Assembly: GCA_964629645.1 (NCBI GenBank)
Contig: CAZVSU010000026.1
Location: 1-29,682, forward strand
Source of the DNA: JAAKFL01 sp964629645
GTDB taxonomy: Bacteria; Chlamydiota; Chlamydiia; Chlamydiales; SLFE01
Direction of reading: 5' to 3'
DNA: 29,682 nt
Each line of letters opens with the position of its first letter. Within the stretch, counting starts at the first letter, position 1. The position numbers and the translations under genes were made by a program. Shown piece after piece: positions 7,633 to 15,738 of the stretch. The notes beneath the pieces are model-generated. The model saw nothing but the letters and a program-made list of their open reading frames with translations, was not told the origin of the DNA and made no database searches.

Positions 7633-8796
7633 TTATGACTCCTGATGGGATTGGCCCGCTCGTCTCTGATACTCTCGAGCTTCGTCCCCTTCTGTTAATA
7701 GTCCTAAATAGGTCAGTGCCTCGACGTGGTTCGGCTTTATGTCGACCACCTGGCCAAAATATTTTTGGGCCAGAGTCCAGTCTCCCGATGCGTGAAAAAC
7801 AAGACCCTTTAAAAATAAGAGTTCGGCGCTCAGCCCAAGCGTCCCTTCGCATCTTTCAATCTCTGCCTTTGCCGCGGCAAGCTCTCCGCGGTCAGCGAGT
7901 TTGCGAATGCGGCCGATCACGTCTTCATCTTGAAATCCGTCTTTGATCAGGGAGGCCGAAATACCGGCATTGTCTTTTTTTTCAGTCTTTTTACTGTAGC
8001 AGCAAATCCCTTTGAGGGAGAGCACCTCAAAATTCTGGCGATCGATCTTACTATACTCGGCCTCCCCTAAAATCAAAATACCGCCCGGGGTTAAAACGCG
8101 CTCAAGACGCCTCAAGAGGTTATCTTGAATCGCAGGGGAAAGATAGATCAGCAGATTGCGGCAAAGCACAATATCGTAGAGATTTTTTGTCAGTCCCGAA
8201 GGAAAGCTCATGATGTTTCCCTTTTTAAAGCGGACAGAAAAACGCACTTCATCTTTTAGCTGCCATTTTGACTCCAACTCGTTAAAGTAAGTTTCTTTGA
8301 GCTTTCGTTTCAGCGCCCGAAAGGAATTTTGGCCGTAGATCCCTTTTTGCGCGATGCCAAGCAAAGTGCGGCTTACGTCAACTCCTTCAACCCGAAAGCT
8401 GCCAAGCGGCATCCCCGCTTCAAGAAGGCACATCACAACAGAATAAGGCTCCTCGCCGGTCGAGCATCCCAAAGACAAAATTTTCAAGGGAGTTCCCCTC
8501 CGGAACTTTTCTCCGAAATGCTTCGCGTATTGCGATAAGAGCTTAAAGCAGCGTTCTTCGCGGTAAAACCACGTTTCAGGGATCACGATGAGATCGATCA
8601 ATTCCTGCAGCTCCGATAAAGAAGCGAGCAGGTAGGCATAATATTCGGCTAGATCGCTGTGGTTGGTTTTCTTCATTCGGGCGTTGAGGCAGATGCTCCA
8701 ATTTTCCGAGGAGAGGCTGCTGGGAAGAAGCCCCATTTTTTCTTCTAAATGTTTTTGAATCTTCTGAAAAAATTTTTGTTTCTTTTCTTCGTTCAT
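7633..8796 (-). CDS. cheR: CheR methyltransferase with C-terminal TPR region (WspC-like)
   Basis: SAM-dependent methyltransferase that would methylate glutamates of a chemoreceptor. The 387-aa product has the CheR N-terminal helical region (1-85, including PETWFYRE), a Rossmann catalytic domain with the SAM loop ILSLGCSTGEEPYS (106-119), and the motif DIVLCRNLLIYL (208-219). The C-terminal third (about 287-385) is helical, with at least one good tetratricopeptide repeat (SGDWTLAQKYFGQVVDIKPN). CheR fused to TPR is the arrangement of WspC and of other alternative-function systems. It overlaps the preceding cheW by ATGA. A methyltransferase and a methylesterase together imply that a methyl-accepting receptor exists somewhere in the genome. 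Confidence 0.95.
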   Translation of the reverse strand: MNEEKKQKFFQKIQKHLEEKMGLLPSSLSSENWSICLNARMKKTNHSDLAEYYAYLLASLSELQELIDLIVIPETWFYREERCFKLLSQYAKHFGEKFRRGTPLKILSLGCSTGEEPYSVVMCLLEAGMPLGSFRVEGVDVSRTLLGIAQKGIYGQNSFRALKRKLKETYFNELESKWQLKDEVRFSVRFKKGNIMSFPSGLTKNLYDIVLCRNLLIYLSPAIQDNLLRRLERVLTPGGILILGEAEYSKIDRQNFEVLSLKGICCYSKKTEKKDNAGISASLIKDGFQDEDVIGRIRKLADRGELAAAKAEIERCEGTLGLSAELLFLKGLVFHASGDWTLAQKYFGQVVDIKPNHVEALTYLGLLTEGDEAREYQRRAGQSHQES

Positions 8797-9239
8797 TGAT
8801 TTCCGACCATAATGCCTTGCAGATAATTCACAAATTTACTGGGTTCCAAAAATTGAATGGACCCTTTTTCGTCTGTGTAGAGCCCTCCGAAATAGGGGCT
8901 TTCATAAGCTCTGACGCCGCTGTCTTTAAATGCGTGTCTTTCAATAGAGATTGTTTTGGTCACTCTTTCGGCGATGAGGCCAAACTCAAAAAGCCTGCCT
9001 TCATGATCCACTCTGAATAAGATAATCCTCGAGTGGTAGGCAAAGGGGCATCGCCTTCCCAAAATGAGCTGCCCCCAATCAATGACAGGAAGCGGCTTCC
9101 CTCCGTAAATAAGCGAGCCCACAATAAAATCGGGCATTTGCGGTATCGGCTTGAGCTCCACGGGAGGGATAATCTCAAGCACATGTTCACACGAACACGC
9201 GTAGCGTTCTTGATCAAGATAAAACAGCAGCATCAGCAT
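8793..9239 (-). CDS. cheW: CheW-like coupling protein (WspB-like)
   Basis: Small CheW-fold protein of 148 aa with no extra domains: LLFYLDQERYA at the start, GSLIYGGKPLPVIDW (41-55) as the CheW core, and a C-terminal strand region ending at GSIQFLEPSKF. It lies immediately upstream of cheR, as wspB does in the Wsp operon. ATG 9239 and 9233 are both possible. An AGGAG lies about 13 bases before 9239, slightly far. The stop overlaps cheR (ATGA). It and the second CheW (7056-7628) are clearly different paralogues, which is typical of Wsp-type systems. Confidence 0.92.
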   Translation of the reverse strand: MLMLLFYLDQERYACSCEHVLEIIPPVELKPIPQMPDFIVGSLIYGGKPLPVIDWGQLILGRRCPFAYHSRIILFRVDHEGRLFEFGLIAERVTKTISIERHAFKDSGVRAYESPYFGGLYTDEKGSIQFLEPSKFVNYLQGIMVGNQ

Positions 9240-9306
9240 AAGAAGACCATGGCTCCTATCGTCTGCATCATACGGATTTCAGAAAAAAACAGAAAAAAGA
9301 GAACGA

Positions 9307-9540
9307 CTACTTCACAAGCCTCAGATTTTGAGATGTTTCCGCCACTTCACTTTCGAGCTTTTCTTCAGCCATGCTGGACGCGGCGCCGAGGAGGTAAGAA
9401 ACTAAAAACGAATCGCCGTCATGCGTCATGTTGACAGACATCTGTCCATCCGCACCCGGCTTGTCGCATGTAATCAAAACGTAAGACGCATGGTTTTGCG
9501 ACAATTTCTCAATAAAGTCCTCATACTCACTGTGATCCAT
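9307..9540 (-). CDS. small acidic protein at the head of the chemosensory operon, unknown
   Basis: I do not recognise this 77-aa protein. ATG 9540 has the best Shine-Dalgarno sequence of the operon (GGAGGAACAG before ATG), so translation from here is well supported. A longer in-frame extension to 9654 has no such signal and would run through the promoter. The product is soluble and acidic, with a central SYLLGAASSMAEEKL helix and no cysteine pair or membrane segment. It lies 67 bases upstream of cheW, in the place occupied by the receptor gene wspA in Pseudomonas. It may be an adaptor or regulator for the pathway. That is inference from position only. Confidence 0.7.
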   Translation of the reverse strand: MDHSEYEDFIEKLSQNHASYVLITCDKPGADGQMSVNMTHDGDSFLVSYLLGAASSMAEEKLESEVAETSQNLRLVK

Positions 9541-9585
9541 CTGTTCCTCCAAAAAGAGTGCGGGCCGGGGCCAGTTTGAGGCCAC

Positions 9586-9613
9586 ATTATCTGAGTGCCA
9601 TTTTTTTTGCCAA
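9586..9613 (-). promoter_or_regulatory. candidate promoter of the chemosensory operon
   Basis: On the minus strand, TTGGCA (9613-9608) and GATAAT (9591-9586) are spaced 16 bases apart. Transcription would start near 9579, giving a leader of about 40 bases that contains the strong GGAGGA ribosome binding site of the 77-aa gene. Its -35 box overlaps that of the divergent M20 promoter. Confidence 0.5.
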
Positions 9614-9636
9614 ATAAACTTTTTTCGTTCTAATGT
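9607..9636 (+). promoter_or_regulatory. candidate promoter of the M20-aminotransferase-astA operon
   Basis: TTGCCA (9607-9612) and TAATGT (9631-9636) are spaced 18 bases apart. The expected transcript start, about 9643, coincides with the ATG at 9644, and no Shine-Dalgarno sequence precedes it. The -35 box overlaps, on the other strand, the -35 box of the divergent chemosensory promoter. Confidence 0.4.
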
Positions 9637-9643
9637 GGTGTTG

Positions 9644-10849
9644 ATGGATACCAAGGATCTTCTCTACGATTGGATCGAAAGCAAGAGGCGCTCTTTAATC
9701 GACGATGTCATTAAGTGGGCCAACATCAATACGTTCTCTGAAAACGTACAAGGGTTGAATACCCTCCATCATTTAGTGGCAGACCGTGTGGCCTCCTTCG
9801 CCGATCGCGTCGACAGGATCGAAGTCTCCTCAATCGAAAGAATCGATCCAAGAGGACTGAAAAACAACGTTCCCATCGCCCCCTGTCTTTACGCCGAAGT
9901 TAGGCCGACAGCCCCGATTCAGCTCTTTTTTGGCGGACATCTCGATACCGTTTTTATGCCGGAATCAGGCTTCATTTCAGCTTCCCTTAAAAATGACGGG
10001 ACCATCCATGGCCCAGGCGTTGCCGACATGAAAGGGGGGATCGCTGTCATGCTGACGGCCTTGGACGCTTTTGAAAAAAGCGACGCCGCCAAAAACGTGG
10101 GAGTCCGCATCTTGATCAATACCGACGAGGAGATCGGCTCTCCTGCCTCCACTCCCCTGCTTCTTGAAAAAGCCAAAGGCTGTGATTTTGCCTTTCTTTT
10201 TGAACCCACCTTTTGCGACGGGTCTTTCGTCTCATCGAGGAAAGGGTCTGCCAATTTAGCCATCACAATCCGGGGCAAATCCGCCCATGCCGGCCGCGAT
10301 TTCTACAAAGGGAAAAGCGCCATCGCCACGCTTTCAAAAATTTTGTCGTCCTTTAGCCCCCTCAACGACCCCGCCCGGGAAACAACCGTGAATATCGGCT
10401 ACATTTACGGCGGCGGCGCTGTTAATGTCGTCCCGGAACTTGCCATGTGCCGCCTCAACATACGAGCCGAAAATGAAGAAAAAATAGAAAAGGCAAAAAG
10501 GGCCATAGAGCAAATTGTCAAAGAGCAGTCGGCAGCCGACCAAGTCAAAGGCCAAGTTGTCCTCGAAAACTTGAGACCGCCGAAAAAATTCGATCGAGCC
10601 ACGGAAAACCTGTTTCAGCTGTTAAAAGAGACGGCTCGTGAGCTCAACCAAGAGTTTACATGGCGCCCTTCCGGAGGAGTCTGCGACGGAAATACGATCG
10701 CAAGTCTCGGCATCCCGACAGCCGACACGTGCGGTGTGATTGGAGGCGGCATTCATTCTCATCAGGAATACCTCATCGCCGATAGCTTAGGTGACAAAGC
10801 GCATTGGATGGCGCTAGCGTTAACCAAAATTGCAAAAGGACAGCTATGA
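9644..10849 (+). CDS. M20-family metallopeptidase/deacylase (ArgE/DapE/CPG2 group)
   Basis: Zinc-dependent amidohydrolase of 401 aa that would cleave an N-acyl group or peptide bond. Family motifs: GGHLDTV (H99, D101), GPGVADMKGG (bridging D128), NTDEEIGS (catalytic E162, ligand E163), FEPTF (E187) and GGGIHSHQEY near the C-terminus for the last histidine. A dimerisation domain is inserted around GKSAHAG. The exact substrate cannot be read. Co-transcription with an aminotransferase and arginine N-succinyltransferase suggests an N-succinyl or N-acetyl amino acid. Chlamydiae are thought to make diaminopimelate by the aminotransferase route, so DapE is unlikely. ATG 9644 is preferred to GTG 9635, which lies inside the putative -10 box. 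It overlaps the next gene by ATGA. Confidence 0.88.
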   Translation: MDTKDLLYDWIESKRRSLIDDVIKWANINTFSENVQGLNTLHHLVADRVASFADRVDRIEVSSIERIDPRGLKNNVPIAPCLYAEVRPTAPIQLFFGGHLDTVFMPESGFISASLKNDGTIHGPGVADMKGGIAVMLTALDAFEKSDAAKNVGVRILINTDEEIGSPASTPLLLEKAKGCDFAFLFEPTFCDGSFVSSRKGSANLAITIRGKSAHAGRDFYKGKSAIATLSKILSSFSPLNDPARETTVNIGYIYGGGAVNVVPELAMCRLNIRAENEEKIEKAKRAIEQIVKEQSAADQVKGQVVLENLRPPKKFDRATENLFQLLKETARELNQEFTWRPSGGVCDGNTIASLGIPTADTCGVIGGGIHSHQEYLIADSLGDKAHWMALALTKIAKGQL

Positions 10850-12210
10850 GCGATATCGATCAAGACGAGCAGATTAAGGAAGCCAAGGAGATGATTGTCG
10901 AGGCCGTCAAAGCGCGCTGCTCGCAAATCACACGTGTAAAGCCCCCCAACCCTAGCCTAGCTGAGAGCACAGCCCATACATTGGACGCTTTCGGCAAAAT
11001 GAGAGGGGCCCCTCTTTTTTTCCCGTTTATCGGCACAGGCCTTGGCAACGGATCCCTTGTTCAACTGATCGACGAAAGCGTCAAATACGACTTTATCACC
11101 GGAATCGGCGTTCACGGCTTCGGACATTCCCATCCCGATATCATCCGCTCTTCAATCGACGCTGCCATAAGCGATGTTGTGATGGAGGGGCATCTCCAGC
11201 AAAATCAGGATGCGATCGATCTCACAAAACTTCTAATCGATGTTTCGGGCATGGACCACTGCTTTTTGTCTTCGACTGGAGTGATGGCCAATGAAAACGC
11301 TTTCAAAATATGCTTCCAGAAAAAAGAGACCGCCAGCCGCATTCTCGCGTTCGACCGCTGTTTTTTAGGGCGCACGATCGCTTTGTCGCAAGTGACTGAC
11401 AAACCGCAATACCGCATCGGCATTCCCCTCACGCAGCAAGTGGACTACATTCCTTTTTACGATCATGAACGTCCCGATGAGAGCACCAAAGAGTCGCTCG
11501 CAACCTTGCATCGGTTTCTGGACCGTTATCCGGGGCAGCATGCCGCCATGACGTTCGAGCTCATCCAAGGAGAAGGAGGCTTCAATGTCGGCCACGAGGC
11601 CTTTTTCAAGGCGCTCATGACGGTTTTAAAAGATCACAACGTCCCCATCATCGCAGATGAGGTGCAAACCTTTGGAAGGACAAGCCGACTCTTTGCCTTT
11701 CAACACTTTGGACTGGAAGATTTAGTCGATGTCGTGACCATCGGCAAATTGTCTCAGGCGTGTGCCACACTGTTTAAAAGCCACATGAACCCGGCGCCTG
11801 GGCTCTTAAGTCAAACCTTTACGACCAGCGCTTCGGCGATCCGCGCGTCGAAAGTGATCATTAAAACGCTCATCAGCGAAGGCCACTTCGGGCCGGAAGG
11901 GAAAAACATGCAGCTGCACAAAGCCTTCACAGACCGCTTTGAGGCCATCAGAAAGAAAGACCCGAGCCTGATCTCAGGCCCTTATGGGATCGGGGGCATG
12001 ATCGCGTTTACCCCCCTTGACGGATCTCCTAAAACAGCCCTTCACTTCGTCAAGCAGCTTTTTGAAGCAGGAGTCATGAGCTTTCTGGCAGGAAAAGACC
12101 CGATGAAATGCCGGTTTTTGATCCCGCTGCTCGCGATCAAAGAAGACGATATCGATAAAGCGATGGAGATTGTAGAACAAACACTTGTCCGCTGCCAAAA
12201 CTCGCTATGA
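10846..12210 (+). CDS. class-III PLP-dependent aminotransferase (ornithine/lysine/succinylornithine-like)
   Basis: The 454-aa cytoplasmic enzyme would transfer an omega-amino group to 2-oxoglutarate. Features: ITGIGVHGFGHSHPDI (85-100), the cofactor-binding segment STGVMANENA (143-152), QGEGG (241-245), the aspartate motif ADEVQTFGR (270-278, D271) and the Schiff-base lysine K301 in VTIGKLSQ. Position between an M20 deacylase and AstA points to a substrate of the N-succinylornithine kind (the role of AstC), although lysine 6-aminotransferase-like activity cannot be excluded. The start at 10846 is chosen over an in-frame upstream ATG because it has AGGA six bases before it and overlaps the M20 stop by ATGA. 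It also overlaps astA by ATGA. Confidence 0.9.
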   Translation: MSDIDQDEQIKEAKEMIVEAVKARCSQITRVKPPNPSLAESTAHTLDAFGKMRGAPLFFPFIGTGLGNGSLVQLIDESVKYDFITGIGVHGFGHSHPDIIRSSIDAAISDVVMEGHLQQNQDAIDLTKLLIDVSGMDHCFLSSTGVMANENAFKICFQKKETASRILAFDRCFLGRTIALSQVTDKPQYRIGIPLTQQVDYIPFYDHERPDESTKESLATLHRFLDRYPGQHAAMTFELIQGEGGFNVGHEAFFKALMTVLKDHNVPIIADEVQTFGRTSRLFAFQHFGLEDLVDVVTIGKLSQACATLFKSHMNPAPGLLSQTFTTSASAIRASKVIIKTLISEGHFGPEGKNMQLHKAFTDRFEAIRKKDPSLISGPYGIGGMIAFTPLDGSPKTALHFVKQLFEAGVMSFLAGKDPMKCRFLIPLLAIKEDDIDKAMEIVEQTLVRCQNSL

Positions 12211-13202
12211 TGATTCTCCGCCCCGTAAAAAGAGATGATCTCCAGCTGCTGAAAGCGCTTGCCGGCGTCAGCTCGATTGGCCTCACCTCTTTACCAAAAA
12301 GCGAAGAGGGGCTCGCCGCCAAAATCGAGGGGTCCTTAAAAGCCTTCGACAAAAAAAACGAAAGGCCCCATTCCGATCAGTACATCTTCGTGCTTGAAGA
12401 TCTCGTGTCAAAACAGATCGTCGGCACCTGCGGCATCAAGGCGCAAACAGCGGTGAAATATCCCACCTACCGCTTCAGAAAGTCAAAAGACAGACACACC
12501 CGCGATATCCTCGAAACAGTGGAGCATCGCATGGGTCCGAGCGAAATATGCGGCCTCTACCTCCATCCCGAATTCCGTAAAACTTACCTCGGCACATTAC
12601 TCTCCTATTCCCGCTTTCTATTTATGGCCACTCACCAAACCCGATTTACCGAAACCGTTTTTGCTGAAATGAGAGGCTACTTTGACGACAACAACGACTG
12701 TCCTTTTTGGAATGGCGTCGGGCGAAAATTCTATGATGTCGATTTCGAGCGGTCAGTGGAACTGAGGCTCGGGGTCAACGACTTTGTCGACCGCATCCTT
12801 CCGGAGTATCCCTTATACATCGATCTGTTGCCACAAGAGGTGCAAGATGTGATCGGAAAACCCCACCCCAATACCGAAGCCGCTGTGAAGCTGTTGCAAC
12901 AGATCGGCTTTCAGTTGATGGAAGAGGTCGATCTTTTCGATGCAGGACCCAACATGATCGCCCCGCTCATCGACGTTGTCCCCTACAGGGACTGCGAAAT
13001 GCTCCCGATCGTCGAGATCAAGGCTCTTGCCGGAAAGGACAACTGGATCGTCTTAAGCCAGAGCTTAGATGTCCGCGCCTGCCTTGCCCGCTGCGAAAAG
13101 AAAGAAAACGGGCTTGTTTTAGACGAATCGGCCGCCGAACAACTGCGCGTCGCAGAAGGCGAGCACGTGTCTTTTTACCATCTAAAAAAGCAACACTCTT
13201 AA
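12207..13202 (+). CDS. astA: arginine N-succinyltransferase
   Basis: Transfers succinyl from succinyl-CoA to the alpha-amino group of arginine, the first step of the AST arginine degradation route. The 331-aa product matches AstA along its length: LRPVKRDD at the start, GLTSLP (25-30), YIFVLED, SEICGLYLHPEFR, FAEMRG, DCPFW, QEVQDVIGKPHP and a C-terminal LLQQIGF...DLFDAGPN segment. AstA belongs to the acyl-CoA N-acyltransferase fold. AstB, AstD and AstE are not in the window, so the pathway is either scattered or modified. The start overlaps the aminotransferase stop by ATGA. A second ATG follows directly at 12210. Confidence 0.93.
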   Translation: MMILRPVKRDDLQLLKALAGVSSIGLTSLPKSEEGLAAKIEGSLKAFDKKNERPHSDQYIFVLEDLVSKQIVGTCGIKAQTAVKYPTYRFRKSKDRHTRDILETVEHRMGPSEICGLYLHPEFRKTYLGTLLSYSRFLFMATHQTRFTETVFAEMRGYFDDNNDCPFWNGVGRKFYDVDFERSVELRLGVNDFVDRILPEYPLYIDLLPQEVQDVIGKPHPNTEAAVKLLQQIGFQLMEEVDLFDAGPNMIAPLIDVVPYRDCEMLPIVEIKALAGKDNWIVLSQSLDVRACLARCEKKENGLVLDESAAEQLRVAEGEHVSFYHLKKQHS

Positions 13203-13232
13203 AGTTTTATTTTAAACCCCCTCATTGCCCGG

Positions 13233-13261
13233 TTGCACTTTTCCCTTTGCTCCGTTAAAAT
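13233..13261 (+). promoter_or_regulatory. candidate promoter of the ABC-F gene
   Basis: TTGCAC (13233-13238) and TAAAAT (13256-13261) have an ideal 17-base spacing. The predicted transcript start near 13268 gives a leader of about 23 bases before ATG 13291. It is the only good pair in the 88-base gap after astA. Confidence 0.5.
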
Positions 13262-13290
13262 GGAAGTCTTTAAAACCATTCCCAAGAAAC

Positions 13291-14883
13291 ATGATGACCA
13301 TCACCTTACAAGATATCTCCAAAAGCTTTGGAAGCCGAGTTTTATTCGACGACGTCAATGCGAGTTTTAACGCCGGCAACCGCTATGGCCTGACAGGCCC
13401 AAACGGCGCAGGCAAATCGACGCTCCTCAAAATCATTATGGGGGATGAATCGCCCTCGAGCGGTACCGTCTCAAAACCGGACCGCGTCGGCAAACTTCGC
13501 CAAGACATCGAACACTTCAGCGATTATGTGGTCATCGACGTTGTGATCATGGGCAACAGGCGCCTTTGGGACGCGATGCAGGAAAGAGACCGCCTCTACG
13601 AGCAGGAAATGACCGACGAGGTCGGCATGCGCCTTGGCGAACTGGAAGGGATTGTTGTCGAAGAGGACGGCTATAGCGCAGAGGCCAATGCCGAGGTGCT
13701 GCTGGCCGGCATGGGCATCCCCGAAGAGTACTACCTTCTTAAAATGGGCGAAGTCCCGACAGATATCCAATTTAAGGTGCTTCTCTGCCAAGCGCTGTTT
13801 GGCGATCCGCAGGCGCTTCTCTTAGACGAGCCCACCAACCACCTCGACTTAGACTCCATCCGATGGCTCGAGGAGTTCTTGCACGACTACAAAGGCGTTC
13901 TCATTGTCATCAGCCACGACCGCCACTTCTTAAATGCGATCACAACGCATATTGCCGACATCGATTACGACACCATCATCAGCTATCCGGGCAATTATGA
14001 CGATATGGTCATGCAAAAAACCAGCATTCGGGACCAGGCTGTCCGCGAAGCCAAATCCAAAGAAAAGAAAGTGGCTCAGCTCAAAGAGTTCATCGCAAAG
14101 TTCGGAGCCGGCACAAGAGCGAGCCAAGTGCAGTCGCGAAAGCGGGAAATGGAAAAACTGCAACCTCAGGAGCTCAAGAAATCTAACATTGAACGCCCCT
14201 ACATTCGCTTTATCCCGAGCGACAAAGCCCCAGGTAAAATCGTTTTAAAGGCAGAGCACTTGAGCAAGTCATTTGACGGCGTGCCTGTCATCCAAGATTT
14301 TTCCTTTGACGTGCATAAAGGCGATAAGATCGGCATCATCGGCCCGAACGGCCTTGGCAAATCAACCTTGGTCAAAATGTTGGCACATAAGCTCACTCCC
14401 GACTCGGGCTCTGTCGAGCTTGGCCACCAAGCAGAGGTCGCCTATTTTCCCCAAAACCACCAAGACGCCATCGACAAAGACATCAATATGACAGCATTTG
14501 ACTGGCTCAAAAGCCGCCGTCCCGGCGTCTATGATCAAGATGTCAGAGGCGTGATGGGAAAAATGCTCTTTGGCGGCGATGATGCCTTCAAACCTGTCCG
14601 GGGTCTCTCAGGCGGAGAAACGGCTCGCCTTCTCATGGCCGAGATGATGCTCCTCGAACACAATACCCTGATCTTGGATGAACCGAATAATCACCTCGAT
14701 CTAGAAGCTGTTTCAGCCCTCTCATGGGGACTGAACGAATATAAAGGGACTGTCATCATTGTTTGCCACGACCGCGACCTTATCGAAAACGTTGCCAACA
14801 CATTGATCATCTTCACCAAAAACGGAATCGAGGTCTATAGAGGCCCCTATTCTGAATACCTCGAGCGAAAAGCAAAGGTGTGA
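13291..14883 (+). CDS. ybiT: ABC-F ATPase, YbiT-type translation factor
   Basis: Soluble tandem ATP-binding-cassette protein of 530 aa without membrane segments, the same length as E. coli YbiT and closely similar to it (GKLRQD, DTVIMG-like, WEAMQERDRLY-like, DGYSAEA, LDEPTNHLDLDSIRWLE, YPGNYDD). First cassette: Walker A GPNGAGKST, a degenerate signature (GEVPTDIQFK), Walker B LLLDEP and switch SHDRHF. A charged linker of about 80 residues follows. Second cassette: GPNGLGKST, canonical LSGGE, and LILDEPNNHLD with N in place of the usual T, then CHDRDL. ABC-F proteins act on the ribosome. ATG 13291 and 13294 are equally possible. The longer frame from 13225 would pass through the promoter. The stop overlaps the next start (GTGA). 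Confidence 0.93.
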   Translation: MMTITLQDISKSFGSRVLFDDVNASFNAGNRYGLTGPNGAGKSTLLKIIMGDESPSSGTVSKPDRVGKLRQDIEHFSDYVVIDVVIMGNRRLWDAMQERDRLYEQEMTDEVGMRLGELEGIVVEEDGYSAEANAEVLLAGMGIPEEYYLLKMGEVPTDIQFKVLLCQALFGDPQALLLDEPTNHLDLDSIRWLEEFLHDYKGVLIVISHDRHFLNAITTHIADIDYDTIISYPGNYDDMVMQKTSIRDQAVREAKSKEKKVAQLKEFIAKFGAGTRASQVQSRKREMEKLQPQELKKSNIERPYIRFIPSDKAPGKIVLKAEHLSKSFDGVPVIQDFSFDVHKGDKIGIIGPNGLGKSTLVKMLAHKLTPDSGSVELGHQAEVAYFPQNHQDAIDKDINMTAFDWLKSRRPGVYDQDVRGVMGKMLFGGDDAFKPVRGLSGGETARLLMAEMMLLEHNTLILDEPNNHLDLEAVSALSWGLNEYKGTVIIVCHDRDLIENVANTLIIFTKNGIEVYRGPYSEYLERKAKV

Positions 14884-15620
14884 GAGACTTCAGTCAGGCT
14901 AAATTCACCTCGTTTGACAACGAAAAGCAGCACAAAGAGTGCGCCCTTGCGCTAAAGGAAATCTACGAAGACCTCCTTCAAGGCATTGAATGCCCACGCC
15001 GCTGGGCTCTCTACCATAAGTGGTGCTCATGGATGGAAATAGATCCGCCCCGCCTATCTCTCAAAACGATTGCTGATCAGTTTCACCGCCACCTCTCCCA
15101 AACAAGAATCTCTCTTAAAGAGCACACGCTTTTGCCTCGTATCAAGCGCTTCGACAGATCAGCGGCTGCTCCCCCCCTTCCATTGTCGATCTATCTTGAC
15201 GGCATCCGTTCTGCGCATAATGTCGGCAGCATCATACGAACAACAGAAGCCTTTTCTCTCGGTCAAATCATATGTGGAGGGCTCACTCCCCTGCCATCGC
15301 ATACCCAAGTCGCAAAGGCTGCTATGGGAGCTGCTGACTGGATCGACTGGAGAGTTGGAACAATTGACTCCCTTCCCCGCCCGATCATCGCCCTGGAGAC
15401 AGCAGAAGAGGCGCATCCGATCCACGAGTTTCTTTTTCCTGAACGCTTCACACTCGCTTTGGGCAATGAAGAGTACGGCTGCAGTGACTCTCTTTTGGCT
15501 CAAGCAGAGTGCATTGTGACCATCCCGCTTTATGGACGAAAGAATTCCCTTAATGTGGCCAACGCATTTGCCTGCGCAGCGCAGGAAATCCGTCGGCAGC
15601 GCCCTTACTCTCAAAAATGA
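14880..15620 (+). CDS. SpoU/TrmH-family RNA 2'-O-methyltransferase (SPOUT)
   Basis: RNA ribose methyltransferase of the trefoil-knot class, 246 aa. The three SPOUT motifs are present: motif 1 AHNVGSIIRTTEAF (112-125), motif 2 LGNEEYGCSD (194-203) and motif 3 VTIPLYGRKNSLNVANAFA (213-231), which makes the knot that binds SAM. The N-terminal 90 residues are helical and could bind RNA; the target RNA cannot be told. The start is GTG 14880, overlapping the ABC-F stop (GTGA), so the two are translationally coupled. Pairing with a ribosome-acting ABC-F suggests a shared role in translation. Confidence 0.88.
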   Translation: MRDFSQAKFTSFDNEKQHKECALALKEIYEDLLQGIECPRRWALYHKWCSWMEIDPPRLSLKTIADQFHRHLSQTRISLKEHTLLPRIKRFDRSAAAPPLPLSIYLDGIRSAHNVGSIIRTTEAFSLGQIICGGLTPLPSHTQVAKAAMGAADWIDWRVGTIDSLPRPIIALETAEEAHPIHEFLFPERFTLALGNEEYGCSDSLLAQAECIVTIPLYGRKNSLNVANAFACAAQEIRRQRPYSQK

Positions 15621-15738
15621 CGGGACCAGCCAATTGTTGTCGACTCGAAAAAATAGGTTCGGTATTACCTAAATCATGCACTCTATTCAAAAAATGTGAG
15701 TGGTTAACTCGTCATCCTCAACTTGGACAAAAAATCGT

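Noticed and set aside
9644..10849. DapE (succinyl-diaminopimelate desuccinylase)
   Set aside because: Chlamydiae use the diaminopimelate aminotransferase route, and the gene is in an operon with AstA and an aminotransferase rather than with lysine genes.
15159..15614. Minus-strand open frame of 151 codons
   Set aside because: Lies fully within the SPOUT methyltransferase gene, whose three motifs are intact.
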